64,000 nucleotides of DNA from Prochilodus magdalenae (Eukaryota > Chordata > Actinopteri > Characiformes > Prochilodontidae). How positions within the stretch are numbered: position 1 is the first letter of the stretch; each line of letters begins with the position of its first letter. The stretch covers positions 186,001-250,000 of the forward strand of contig JAMWET010003139.1 of assembly GCA_024036415.1 (NCBI GenBank), given 5' to 3'. The notes below the pieces were generated by a model that saw only the letters and a list, made by a program, of their open reading frames with translations, ran no database searches and had not been told where the DNA came from. The translations under genes and the position numbers were made by a program. Below, in pieces: positions 12,311-24,000 of this stretch.

Positions 12311-12994
12311 ACACCCGCGGATCTGTACTGTTTCTCCCTCCGCTCGTCCAAACCGTTGCTTTAAAATAGGACGCGAGCAGACTTTTTGCTTTATACTTTT
12401 TAACTGGTGGTCTTTCTGGGCTTGAAGGCTTTATCTGTAGGTGAGTTGTGGAGCTGTCCAACTTTTCCAGTCTGCTGTTTTGTTGACCCGGTGTCTTTTC
12501 TATAGATAATAGAGAAATGTAAAAATAGAGAACAGTCTAGGTTTTTCTCCACCTGTTTCTTCACTTCTCCCTGCCTCTCCTGTAGTGTCTGAAGTGAAGT
12601 GGGAAATCGGAGTGGTGGCTGCTCCAATTACTGACATCTGCTGGGTGAAACTAAACAGTTACATGGAGTGCCTAGACACCCCTATGTTACGTTTTCCCAC
12701 AGAAGGAATGGCCATTTGAGGCGATTCTCGCGTTGAGTTAACCATTAGCAATCTCCAGTCATGAACCCTGAATCACTGAACCCGTATTAACATTAATCAT
12801 TCTAATCGGTCCAAGATAGCTGGGAAAGCTGTTGTCTTTGGCTTATTGGTCCAAACTGTCCCCTCAAAAAATAGACAAAACATTTTTCATCATGTCAGTG
12901 TAGTGAAATATGCACGTTTGTGGGTTAAATGTATGTAATACAGTAGTTTAATTATATACGCCCACCAGCCAATACACCTATTTATTTCTGCACT

Positions 12995-13292
12995 CAGCTC
13001 CATTTACCATATAGGAGCGCTTCATAGTTCTATATTTTATATAATTTGTTGGCCCACTTTCTTTAATGTTCAGGACCCTCACAGGACCACAGCACAGCTG
13101 GTATTATGTGGGTGATATTCTCAGCACTGCACTGACACTGACATGGTGGTGCGTTAGTGTGTGTTGTGCTGGTTATAGTGGACCAGACACAGAAGTGCTG
13201 CTGGAGCTTTTATCTACTACATCCTATGATGTCCTGTGATTAAGATAAGATAATTCTTTATTAATCCCACAGTGAGGAAATTTACAATGATT
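12995..13292. repeat. Partial palindromic fish repeat plus LINE-tail-like fragment
   Basis: 12995-13227 carries the blocks CAGGACC...CACAGGACCAC, CTCAGCACTGCACTGACAC and GACATGGTGGTG, then TGTGTTGTGCTGGT. The same order is found at 31035-31440 and, diverged, at 17106-17960. 13245-13292 (GATAATTCTTTATTAATCCC, then CAGTGAGGAAATTTACA) is a common teleost repeat end. Both lie between il4r and nsmce1. Confidence 0.7.
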
Positions 13293-13495
13293 ACTAGCAC
13301 AAGCTGCTAATATATAAGCTTAATAAATATGTTCACTGATTAAGCATCATTTTCATGATGTTTGTATGTAGGTTGCCTTCTCATAAGGTAGTATCAGAAT
13401 TTAATTCAAGTTTACCACTGGTTAAAAGGCACTTTTCACATCCACTGTGCACTTTAGGCTAAAAAAAAGAAAAGAAAAGAAATTCGGTACTAGCT

Positions 13496-13678
13496 TTGTA
13501 CGGGCCTGGTCCAGATTTAAACCCTATAGAGAATATTCTATCTCACATTAAACACAAACCTGTTTCTCAACTGTTTGTAGCCATCAGTGCTACGAACAGA
13601 AAGAACCAGTACCTAAACGCTATAAAAAGTCAGAACCCTCGGACCACCCAGATAACTCCTATGCCACGATCTATCTAG
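13496..13678 (+). mobile_element. Tc1/mariner transposase fragment
   Basis: A 60-codon frame contains GPDLNPIEN, matching the conserved PDLNPIE(N/H) motif around the last catalytic acidic residue of Tc1/mariner DDE transposases. No other catalytic motif is nearby and no terminal repeats are clear, so it is an inactive scrap. Confidence 0.6.
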
Positions 13679-15900
13679 TTTTAATCTATTTATTCCTTAA
13701 AGTGATTTGAAAGGCAAAGATTTATTTTATTTTGGAAAATAAACTAAGACAAATATTACAAATGCCCAAGAGGGGGAAAAAGAACGAGGCCTATTAATTA
13801 ATGATTATAATATAATGATTAATGAAATTACATGATTCAGTTGAAAATGTTGCACATAACACTAAAAATTTTGCAACATACTAAAAATACTTACTAAACT
13901 AATTTATTAAGGATAACAAACCTAAGAAAGAAGGAAGAATAAGTATATAAAACTGTAAGTGGAAAACAGTCGATAAAAAGTTGCATTTTGTCTAAGACAT
14001 TGGTGGTGCGCTCGGAAAAATGCTGAGCCAAACACTAGTGGACTGCCAGCTTTGCCATTAGTGTGCCAACTGTGGTCCGCCATCCTCTTGCTATCAAAAA
14101 TGTTAAACTTTCCTGTAATGTCCTTGAACTTGAAAGCTTTATCCAGGTGCATGATAACTGAGATATGTTTTCCACAAACAATATCACGTACAGCACAAAG
14201 TCAAACCTCAATTTGTTGGACTGTTCAGTGTGTTTATCAAACTGTTAACATTTTACATTGGAAAAATGATGTGGCCATATGGGTTGTGCTACTAATACAC
14301 GCAAACACCAAGTATGTTGGATGATAAAACGAATACTGATTAACTCAAAAAAATACAAAGAACGCATTGACACACACACAGGTTTAAAACAATGCCTAAA
14401 ACTGATGCAAACAGATACTAATGACATTTGCCACTTTACCGGCATGGGTCAGTGCAGCAACAAAGAAGGGCCAGTACCAACTGTGGCAAAACTGCAGATG
14501 AGGGAAATGTAAGTTATTAAAAAAATAATTAGACTCATGGCGGTTTAGCCATTTAGCACTATCTAACACTAACAGCTGAGGAAATAATTTATACATGCAA
14601 TGTTAAAGAATGTAAGAATAACATTGTCTTCGGGTTTAATGTCTGTAAGGTGAACTTTCTGGTGAGAGTAGTGCGATGCCCTCACCCTTGGCCAAGCCAC
14701 ATGCATGAATGAGTGTGGTGGAGTCAGCAGTCGCCCATTATGATTTAAGGAACAGACACTCAAACTGACTGATTTGAACAGGGGCTGTTTAGACAGGCTG
14801 AGAAAGGTGCTGTTGTGCATCGTCCGTGTAGCATTTCGATCAAAAACTAGTTTGACAGGCATTTCATTTAGACCCCTTGGAACAGTGTTCTGAAAAAGTT
14901 CTGGAAAAGGGTTGTAATATGTCACATTTAAAGGCAGCCTGAAACCAGAACTATAGTTAATATTAGGCATGATTTATCATATCATCTCATTTAAAGGATT
15001 GTTGTATAGTGGTTTTTGATTAAAGCGTAGTGACCTTTGTCCACCTCTTACACATCTGATGCATATATAAACCTTCGCCTCCCATCACCCACACCAAGCA
15101 AAGTCACTCAGAAATACGTTTACTACAGAAGTGGACTGTGATATGATCTCTGATTCATGTAGACGTTTAAGTGGACTCCCCTGCCAACTGTTACTTCTTG
15201 AGTTGTCCATATTTAGACTGTCAGTTTTTAAAAGAACAATCAAGGGAGTTCAAAGACTAAGTTAACTCCCTCTGTTATAGCAGAATGGAAAAACTTTGTA
15301 GGTGGCATTCCTAAAAAGAACATTTGGTTATTTCCAGACAAGTGTTCACAGCAAATAAGATAAGGGAGTCAGTCCAAACTTTTGCATACCTTTTCTGTAA
15401 CTTATGCAAAAATATTTCTGTGTAAATGATGGGAAAGGATGATGATGTAAATGTAAATTAGAGGTGCTCAATATAGCAAAACACAATACTCCAAAATGTT
15501 TTTGTGATACAAGATATGCGCTGGTAGTTTTTTTTTTACCTTGGCTAGTTAGAATAGACAAAATAAAGGGCACATTGTGCAAAAGGGGGGGACTATATAT
15601 AGAACTTGGAAAGTTTTAAGAATATGTCCCTCTGTTATAGCAAACTGGAATTGTGTGTGTTATTTGTCAGGAGAACATTTGACTATTACCAGGCAAATAT
15701 TCATTATTAGTGAATATTTTCTATTTTCTATAGAAATTTTTCCTTTTTTTTTTGCTCATTTGAAAATTGTGTTTATTGAAAAATGTTTTGTTGTTGTATG
15801 TGTGTTTCTGGGACTTTTATTTTAGAAAGTTTTTGTTTGTGGTTTGACAGTCATATTTTTACAGCGGCCTTTCTGAAACACTACATTTGTGTTATATTAG
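13679..15900. other. Intergenic between il4r and nsmce1
   Basis: No gene recognised. It contains a pair of direct repeats of about 90 bp, at 15265-15360 and 15625-15715. Each starts near CCCTCTGTTATAGCA and contains GAACATTTG..TATT.CCAG.CAA. They flank about 270 bp that includes ACTTTTGCAT/ATGCAAAA words, suggestive of a Tc1-like MITE inserted in or next to a repeated unit. Confidence 0.5.
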
Positions 15901-15959
15901 CTCATTATAAGAGGGGCAGTGTGAGAGTTTAGTCTCTGGTTCTATGAGAAGAACTGCAG

Positions 15960-16074
15960 GGCTCGACTTCTGCACTCCTAGTGTTTGTTTAGGCTTCACC
16001 ACAGCGGAAGTGCTTTAGCAAGCAGGAAGCGGTAGACTGAAACCAATTCGTGATCAGCTCCAGCAAAAAGTGAA
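15960..16074 (+). promoter_or_regulatory. nsmce1: Putative nsmce1 promoter and 5' UTR exon
   Basis: A locally GC-richer stretch with an ETS-like GCGGAAGTG at about 16003-16011 and a second AGGAAGCGG at 16023-16031, both common in housekeeping promoters. A donor GTGAA|GTGAGT ends a likely non-coding exon at 16074. Its partner acceptor is TTTACCAG just before the ATG exon at 16920. The promoter call is an inference; transcript data would settle it. Confidence 0.4.
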
Positions 16075-16399
16075 GTGAGTTGCCGAGCTCGTAATGGACC
16101 GCTTCTTCGAGTTCCTTTACACATGGAGATTAAAAAAGACTAGACCATTTTCTAGACTGTTTTGCTGCCGGGGCTAATTTTGTTGAGAGGTTGCATTGCA
16201 TACCTGCATGGGGCTAATGCTGATGCTACTGTAGTAAACACAGCGCATGTGAGGTGCAGTAAGGCTAGCCTGTGGTATTAGCTAGTTCATTTACTGAAAA
16301 CACTGATGATAATGTGTCGTGTACTTTCACTGTAACGATAATGTCATTGCCACGGTAATTGCATTGACAGTGCATGTTCGGTTTGTTATGGTTGTTGGA

Positions 16400-16618
16400 C
16401 AGTGGTCACTAACCCTGGTCCTCCTTGAGACCTGCTATCCTGTTTACTGTAGATCAGGATTACTCGATCCTTGATTTGGAGATCTACCACCCTGAAGAGC
16501 TCAGATCCAACACACCTCTCGCTAATGTTCAGATGCCCCTGAAAACATCAGGTGTGCCCGATAAGGGTTGGAGTTAAGCTCTCCAGGGTGATAGATCTCC
16601 AGGACAGGCTCTGGTCTG
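16400..16618. repeat. Palindromic MITE (nsmce1 5' intron)
   Basis: Inverted-repeat element. The left arm contains CCTGGTCCTCC...GGAGATCTACCACCCTG; the right arm contains the complement (CAGGGTGATAGATCTCCAGG...). This arrangement of two arms facing a short centre is that of a non-autonomous DNA transposon common in fish. No coding capacity. Confidence 0.75.
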
Positions 16619-16920
16619 GATCCGGCTTCATATATTAAACTTTAATTAAGTCTCTGATTGATCAGAGGTGTAGATGTTGTAGTGGAGGAATGACTACATT
16701 CTGCATGTAGACCTTCTGGTAGGTCACCACTGCTGTTGGGTTAGTCAGGAAACCAATTATGGAGGAAGTTAGCTTGAAACTGTCCTGACTTGAGTTGCAA
16801 TTATATATCCTAACTTGTATGTGTCATGTGCCTGGATGTATACTAACGTAGCAACGTTTTTGTATGTGTCTGTTTAATCTGTGTACCTATTTACATCCTA
16901 AATGTTGTTTATTTACCAGA

Positions 16921-18949
16921 ATGTCCCGCCCAATGGGAGACAGTCATAAACGGTTCTTGCAAACGTTGATGAGTAATGGGATCATCAGTAGTCTCCAGGC
17001 AAAGGCACTTCATCGACATTGTTGTGAAACCCATGGAGGTGTGTAAGCTTTTATTTCTGCTAACTAGTTTCCTTCTAGTTTAGTACTTGTGCTTAACTTG
17101 TATCTACACTCACTGTCCATTTCATCTCTTACTTTATATGTAGTTCTAGGTATAGGTCGTTGGACTGTTACAGACTATAAGGCCATTGGTTTCTCTGTGT
17201 AATTTGTTGTCCTACAATCGATACGTCAATGGTCATGACCACCACAGAGCATGTGTTATATGGGTGGTGGATAATTCCTAGAAGTGCAGTGACGCTGATC
17301 TGGTAGTGACTTGTTTGTGTGTGTTGCACTGATATGTAGCGTAGTACTAATGCATTGTGAAATTGTGATATTACAATGTAAAACTGTGAGAGTCTGTATT
17401 GGAGAAGTGACAGCGCATCATAGAGAATTGACATTTATTTAGTTATGCCATCTGATTCAGTTGGCAGTGGTTTTAAGCAAACATCTTGCTCCTGAACCTC
17501 AGCTCTAGTGTTATTAGAGAGCTGTGCAGCAACATGAATGTAGTTTTAAGGTGCCTTAAGTGAAATATTGTACAAAATATTGTGAGAATACAGTTTTGTA
17601 AAGTGAACTGAATTGAATCGCAAGCTGCATGTACCATTATACCTGTACTTGTATTAATGTATCAAATACAGAAGTGCTGCTATAGTTTTTAAACACTGTG
17701 CCAACTCACCGTCCACTCTGTTAGACAGTTTTGAAGTCATCCTCTAGTTCTTCATCAGTGGTCACTGTTGGCTGGATATTTTGCTTGGTGGACAGTTCTC
17801 AGTCTGGCTGTAACACTGTGGTGGCTAAAAACTCTCCTGCTGTGTGTTCCATCCACTAACATCCCACGGTCACTGCAGGGTTAAGAAAGATCTACTACTG
17901 TGTTCAGAAGTGGTCCTCACCATTGATAAACAGGGTAGAGTGTGGCTAACAAATTATAAAGAAACAGGGATACAGTCTTAAAAGTACAAAATGTGCATAC
18001 ATGGTGAGTGGATGTTATGAAATGCACAGTGATGGTAGATACAAGGTTGGTGTACCTAATAACATGGTCAGTGAATGTACTATTCTAAATGTATGTGGTA
18101 CTTTTTGTGTTGTTCAGCACATTATTCATCCGATAGACTGGATGAATTCATCGATGTAATCAATGCTCAACTTCAGCCCATGTTCATGCACGTCAGAAAA
18201 GGAATGTCAGAAGAGGATGGACTACAGTACTATGCATTGGTTAGTAATAACATGTATGCTTAAGTTGTGATATCAGTTTGAGTATGTACATGATACTGTT
18301 TTCTGTGTTGTTGTTTTTTAATTCAGGTGAACATGGCTGAAACAGACATAACAAGAATGTCCTCTGACTATGCTGATAATGAATTGGAACTGTTCAGGAA
18401 AACGGTAGGTCATTTGTTGTATTGGGTTTGCCTATGGATATTTCATGTTCATTTTAATAAGCTGCTGGAACAAAACAAATCTGTGCATGCACCGTTGAAG
18501 ACATTTAGGTTGTGCAGTATCTCTTTGAAGTCACACAAGCTGGATATTTCTGAATTATTTATTGTCATTTCACCTTACTCCACAGATGGATCTGATTGTA
18601 GATTCAGAGAATGGAACTGCCTCCTCTACTGATATCCTAAATTGTGCCGACAGTCTCCAGTCGAAAAAATTGAAGAAGAAGGAGACAGAACATGTTCTGA
18701 ATAAGTTTGTACAGGACAAATGGTTAAGTGAGGTATATTTTAAAGAGTATTTCTTAAAATCATCTTGCCTTTTAGGTGCAAAAAGTTTTTTCAAAATCAC
18801 TGCCAAAGGTGAGTGCTCTACAAGCAGAGAAGAATAGAAAAGGATCTGATGGGAGCCAAGAATAATGGCATGCTTCTGCATCAGGACAATGAAACATGTA
18901 GTTACTTATTCTCATCCACTCCCCACAAAGTCTTGCTGTTGAGGGCACC

Positions 18950-18985
<36 letters not shown>

Positions 18986-20452
18986 TTAACAGCCCAGAGG
19001 AAAAAAAAAAAGCTCTCGCCCGTCCAGGCTGAAGTTGTATGGAGAGATTGAAAAGAAATTCAGCAATGAAGGTGACCAAATCAGGAGAGACACCTACCAG
19101 TTAATGACTAGGGCTTGGCCCATGCTCTAAATTTTTGGATAGTGACAGTGATGCATTCACTGCATAATTCTGAAGCACATTAAATGCGGTTTAACTAGTG
19201 AAAGCTTCTCAGCCAGAAGTGGTTATTAGGTGGTGAAAGTGGATGTTATTATTGACCTGAAGGTATTGACTAATGCATATGGAATGTAAGTCAGGCTGCA
19301 TTAAGGCAGAGTCTCTGTCTCAGATTGCCATTCTAAGGTTTGGTCATAGGCTCACTATTGAAACTTGTTTTTGAGTGACTATTCAGATAGCACCAAAAAC
19401 AAACTAATTTCCGTCCCTTCCTCCAGGTGAACATGATGTTAACATGTATTTTCATTTTTAGTATATGCTCTGTTATTATATTTAACAGAAATCCAACTCT
19501 CTTCCCTTAGAAACAAGGTGAATACACTCTGAGCACTCGCTGCATTATCGAGATGGAGCAGTACATGCGCACGATTTATCAAGACCTCATCAAAATGTGT
19601 TACGTGTGCCACAACGTTGCCTTCCAGGTGAGGATTCTAAATCATTCACAGATTATTTCTTGATTATCTAATGCAGTTTCTCAAGCCTGGTCCTGGAGGC
19701 ACCCTGCCCTGCACATATTAATGCTCTCCCTGCTCCCAACACACCTAATTCAACTTATCAGCTTATTAACAAGCTCTTTCGGAGTTGTAGGGGGTGCGTT
19801 AAAGCAGGGAATCCACTAAAATGTGCATGGCAGGGTGCCTCCAAGACTAGTCTTGCCCAAGAACTCTTATTGGTAGCTGGCAGTGGTGTTATCCGTTGCA
19901 CTTGCAATCATGTTTGCATTACAGTACATGTAGTCATTCTATTAAAGTTTTTGTCTGTAGGCAGAATATATTTTCTCCTAAATACCTATACCTTAATCAA
20001 TACAATATCACAGTGGTCCCGTCATCAAGAAAAATATAATAATTTGTCTTTCCCTGTTTTCAGAGCCAAATCTGTGAAAATCCACACTGTGGCATTAAGA
20101 TGCACTTGCCCTGTGTTGCCAGATATTTTAAAGGCCGTAGCGACCCTCACTGCCCTTCATGCAATGACTTTTGGACTCACGAAATTCCAGGTATGAAATT
20201 TCTTAACATCGCGTTCATGTTCGCATTCACACCAACGTGTTGTTGTGCGTGCATGCAGCTGCACCACTCAGAACAGAGGCATGCAGAAACATGAAAATAG
20301 TTGTGTAATTGTTATCCTAATGCTTTGATTTCTCAGAAATCCAACAATCACAGGGCTCACAGAGCCAATCTTCATCTGCTGCTCCCGGACCTGCTCACGG
20401 ACCTGCTCCCACACCCTCCACTTCCTCCGGACGCCGCTCTAGAAGGTCCTAG
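16921..20452 (+). CDS. nsmce1: SMC5/6 complex subunit NSE1, variant-RING E3 ligase (7 coding exons, 274 aa)
   Basis: Nuclear subunit of the SMC5/6 DNA-repair complex; with NSE3 and NSE4 it forms the NSE1/3/4 subcomplex and has RING-type ubiquitin ligase activity. Exons: 16921-17038, 18118-18239, 18327-18404, 18586-18732, 19511-19627, 20064-20190, 20337-20452. All have GT/AG borders, the phases agree and the sum is 825 nt. The N-terminal two-thirds is the winged-helix region (HKRFLQTLM..., [29 protein letters not shown], then VQDKWLSE) and aligns readily with the vertebrate protein (human 266 aa). The zinc ligands fit C4HC3: Cys185, Cys188, Cys198, Cys203, His208, Cys211, Cys224, Cys227. The tail from residue 237 is a Ser/Pro/Ala-rich stretch ending GRRSRRS, less conserved than the rest. 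The start is the first in-frame ATG, preceded by an acceptor one base upstream. It converges on kdm8. Confidence 0.96.
17106..18078. repeat. Large palindromic non-autonomous transposon in nsmce1 intron 1
   Basis: Fills almost the whole first coding intron (17039-18117). The left end is CACTCACTGTCCATTTCATC. The right end includes ACCTAATAACATGGTCAGTG, an imperfect complement. Interior blocks (GTCATGACCACCACAGAGCA, the GGGTGGTGGATAATTC region, and CTTCATCAGTGGTCAC) are mirrored across the element and shared with the copies at 12995-13227 and 31035-31440. No transposase was seen. Confidence 0.75.
18950..18988. repeat. (ATTT)n microsatellite in nsmce1 intron
   Basis: About ten tandem TTTA units, followed closely by an A-rich run, between coding exons 4 and 5 of nsmce1. 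Confidence 0.95.
19681..19862. repeat. Palindromic MITE in nsmce1 intron 5
   Basis: The left arm is TCAAGCCTGGTCCTGGAGGC, then ACCCTGCCCTGCACA; the right arm contains TGTGCATGGCAGGGTGCCTC, then CAAGACTAG, an imperfect complement. The centre has CAACACACCTAATTCAAC, then TTATCAGCTTATTAACAAGC. A more decayed relative lies at 45610-45785. Confidence 0.8.
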
Positions 20453-21010
20453 TTGAGTTAGATTGCCACACATAGCAAGAGTTAAAATGTAATATAAAGC
20501 ACATCAAAGAATATTTTAGGGAATTGGCAAAAACGGTGCTCTCACAAAGATATAGTAGAGTAAGATCCAACTTGTGACTGCTTTTTACTGCAGTGCGGCA
20601 CTTCAGAATGAGAGGTAATCTGTTGGATTGCCATGTAGAAAATGACTTTAAAAGACTTATTTTTTTTACTTTTTCATAACATTTTTATTGTAATATTTTG
20701 AATTCATACTTGTATAATTTGCAGTGTCTTGAAGTAAAAGCAAAATTGAAAGTGTTTATTTTCTTTATTGGTTACCTAAACATTGATTGCAGCATATATA
20801 TCTGTGCCTTGGAATGAACAAGAAAGGAAAGAATGAGTAAGGAATGTTAAATATCCATTTTAAAAATTTAGCAGTGTATTCAGAAAGTTGCCAGGTATTC
20901 TGCCATCATTAATTACCTGCTTGCTGGAAAAGAATAAGCACAATAGACAAATATATACTTAAAATATTTATTAATCCTGAATACATTGTTGGAACCTTGA
21001 TAAAAACATA
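20453..21010. other. 558-bp convergent intergenic spacer, nsmce1/kdm8 3' ends
   Basis: Both 3' UTRs must lie in this AT-rich spacer. On the minus strand an AATAAA at 20972-20967 lies about 40 bp past the kdm8 stop and is the best polyadenylation signal for kdm8. For nsmce1 no canonical AATAAA was found; AATATAAAG near 20490 is a weak variant. Overlapping 3' UTRs are possible. Confidence 0.55.
20967..20972 (-). terminator. kdm8: Putative kdm8 polyadenylation signal
   Basis: Canonical AATAAA on the minus strand (TTTATT on the plus strand), 38 bp downstream of the kdm8 stop codon, which would give a very short 3' UTR. Confidence 0.55.
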
Positions 21011-24000
21011 TCAAGACCACCAAAAACTAACAGAAAAGCTGAGCTCTAAGGAGCGTACATAATGCCAGTGCTGTTTGGGAATGAACAGGACTTCACCTGG
21101 ATGAAGGACACACTCCTGGTAAGAGGCTTTTGTGAAGTTAGGAAACTGGATGACATCTGGATTCTCAACATCCACCTAAACAGGGCAGACCACCTGTTAT
21201 CACCCTCATTACTAATTACAGTTGTAGCGCTAACAGTGGGGACACAGGTATAAAAACATTAAAAAAGAAAAAAAATTATATAGTCTGAGTATAAAGCCAG
21301 TACATATAGTCAGTACATAAAGAAAACTGGCCAGATATGTCTCAGTATAAAAAGACTTCCCCAGGGCTCCTACGAGGTGCAGCTGTCTAAGGTTTCATCC
21401 TATTGTTGGTATATACACTCCTCAACAAAAAAGCAGTTGCATCCAAAACAAAGTGTCAGATTGCAATGCTATTCAGAAGGAAGATAAAGGTTGCCAGGAA
21501 CAATAAATGATGATAAATTTAGACTGATCTGGGCAATATTTAATGAGTGTGACGCCTTCTATCCACTGCCGATATGTTGATAAGACCATCCTGCTTCCTG
21601 AAGCCCTACGATGCAACCCCTCCCCAACTCCTCCAACTGCACAAATTGCTTTCATACTCTTCTCAGAGGCACACTTCTCTTACATATGATGCTACCACCA
21701 CAACAGCATGAGACAGAATGGAAAGCACGCACAACAACGTATATAGTCAGTCAGGTACAGCGATAAGCCCTGTCCTTGCTTATGTCACATGCAACTTATT
21801 TGAATTTTTTGCATGTCTTGTGATGTCCAACCTACGCACCAAGTTTCATTCCTGTTTTTCCTGATGAGTGCATGATTAAAGTTCCAATCACAAAGATACT
21901 GGACGACCATTACAGCATAATTGGAATAATTGGATATAGTGATGCGCAGTATGTGAAATGCTGACTGACACATAACAGGAGGTCAGCCTGAGCCAGAAAT
22001 TGTTGTTCTGTCCTTTTGTTCTGCATTTCTCTGAAATGAAATATTAGGTAGAGACCTGGAGCTTTCGTGCTTTGGTTAAAGAGCAAGGACAAACAAATTT
22101 ATTGGTTAATATATTTGATATTTCTTTTCTGCCCACTGGTACACAGTGACAAATACTAATGAAGATTAAATTAAGATTTAAATTACATGTTGATGGAAGA
22201 CTACAAAAAATAAAAAAATAAAAATAAAAAAATAATAAATTTGTCTTTTAACAAGTATGCCTAATTGCCTAATATGTCCAGGAAAAAAGAAAGAAAATAT
22301 TTTTTGAATATTGAATTGAATTGAATATCACTATATGGCCACAATCGGGATAAAAATCCTTCAACAAAAGTTAATGTTAAGAAAAATATGTCCTTAAATT
22401 CTGATAAAAGTTCATTCAGAAATGATTAAATCCATACAATTTATCATTTCTATTACTCAAATAGTTGTAAAAATTGTAATGTAAATAGCAGATTATTACA
22501 CGACATTGTCAAAAACCTGCGCAAACATCACAAATGGAGAGGCACCGTTTTGTCATGTTTTCTGTCACCTAGCATATTTGTGCCATATTGCAAACCCCCT
22601 AGTCCTGCTTCCTAAAATGAGTCTTATGAATTTTGACAGACCAGAAATGACAATTTAAAGACATGTGGGTGATGTTTGGTACCTGGCTTGTGTTATGAAG
22701 GAGCTGAGACTGGTGTGGATACAGATTTTCCGTTTGCTCGAGACTGTACAGACGGATATATTTCCTCCCAACCACCTGCTTTCCAGTGAGGAAAGAGATC
22801 AGGAGATACATCTGGATTATTTAACACACTACAGACAAACAAAACATGCCAGAACGTTCTTGAAGTGTTCTTTTGTCCTCAGTGCATACCTGAGCCAGAA
22901 AGTTCTGCTGTGGATCTTGATGCAGAGGGGAGATAGTCCCGCCTGGTCCAAACCAAGCATTAATCGTGATGTCATCTTCATCTCCCTCTCCAAGACAACA
23001 GTAGTCAGGGATACGGATGTCTTCTTTCAGCTCTGGCACCTAGATAAAGGAATGTCATGATGTTGCTTTTTATAACCCGAGTAGTGGCTTTATGTGAGAA
23101 CACAGACGGTTCACATTGCTTTTCGTTCAGTTTTGTGGCCAAGATCAAGTTACATAACTAGGGCCAACACCGTAGCTCTGCATGCTTCTGAAAGTATAAT
23201 AATAATAAGGGATAATAATAATAATAATAATATATTTGTTGCGCTCTATGTATTTACTTTTATAAATGAGACTTCATGGTAGCACATGACCATGAGATCT
23301 CTACAACAAAAATGTCACCTGATCAAATAACTGGTGCTGTGCCAAGTATCCCAGACCAACAGCTTCCTATAAGCAAATAAACAATATTCACATATATAAT
23401 CAGTCTTGTTTATATTTCAATAATATGTAATCACAATTCTAGTGTATATAAAGATATGATCATACTTCGTCCACAATATAGCGGTCTATGAACTCATTTA
23501 CTGTAAGGAGCCTCTGTGACCAGTCTTCATCAGTATACCTAGATCCTAGTTCAACAGGAACAGTCCGGCAGCCTGCCACTGCCCGCAGGTAGTCTATGCT
23601 TGCAGAGGGTGCAGATGTAAGAAAGAAAGTCAAATTTCAGAAGATAACTCCTGAGTTTCAAATACAGCAGGCTGCTCTAAATCTATGCAGAACAGTACCT
23701 CCATGTGTGCTCTCTGAAGGCAGGCCAGTGGTCAATTATTCCTTCTAGTATGACTGGTTTTTGGTGCATCAGAAACCCGGATCGAAAGCTTTCCAAAGCC
23801 GGACACTTGACTCTCGGCACTGACATTGCTGCATCAATTTTGGGCTCTGCCATGCGGTCCTTCTTAGGTTTCTGCTGACAAAAGGAAACAGAAGTGTGTT
23901 TACAGATCTTGCAAGCTGTATTTCTGACAAAGCTGACAGTAGCAGAACATAAACAGCATTACAATGAAGCACACTTGCACAAGAAGATGGATCAAGCTTC

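Noticed and set aside
21421..21800. Possible mariner-like end (ACTCCTCAACAAAAAAGC) in kdm8 intron 6
   Set aside because: Only one end was seen and no mirrored partner or transposase motif could be confirmed.
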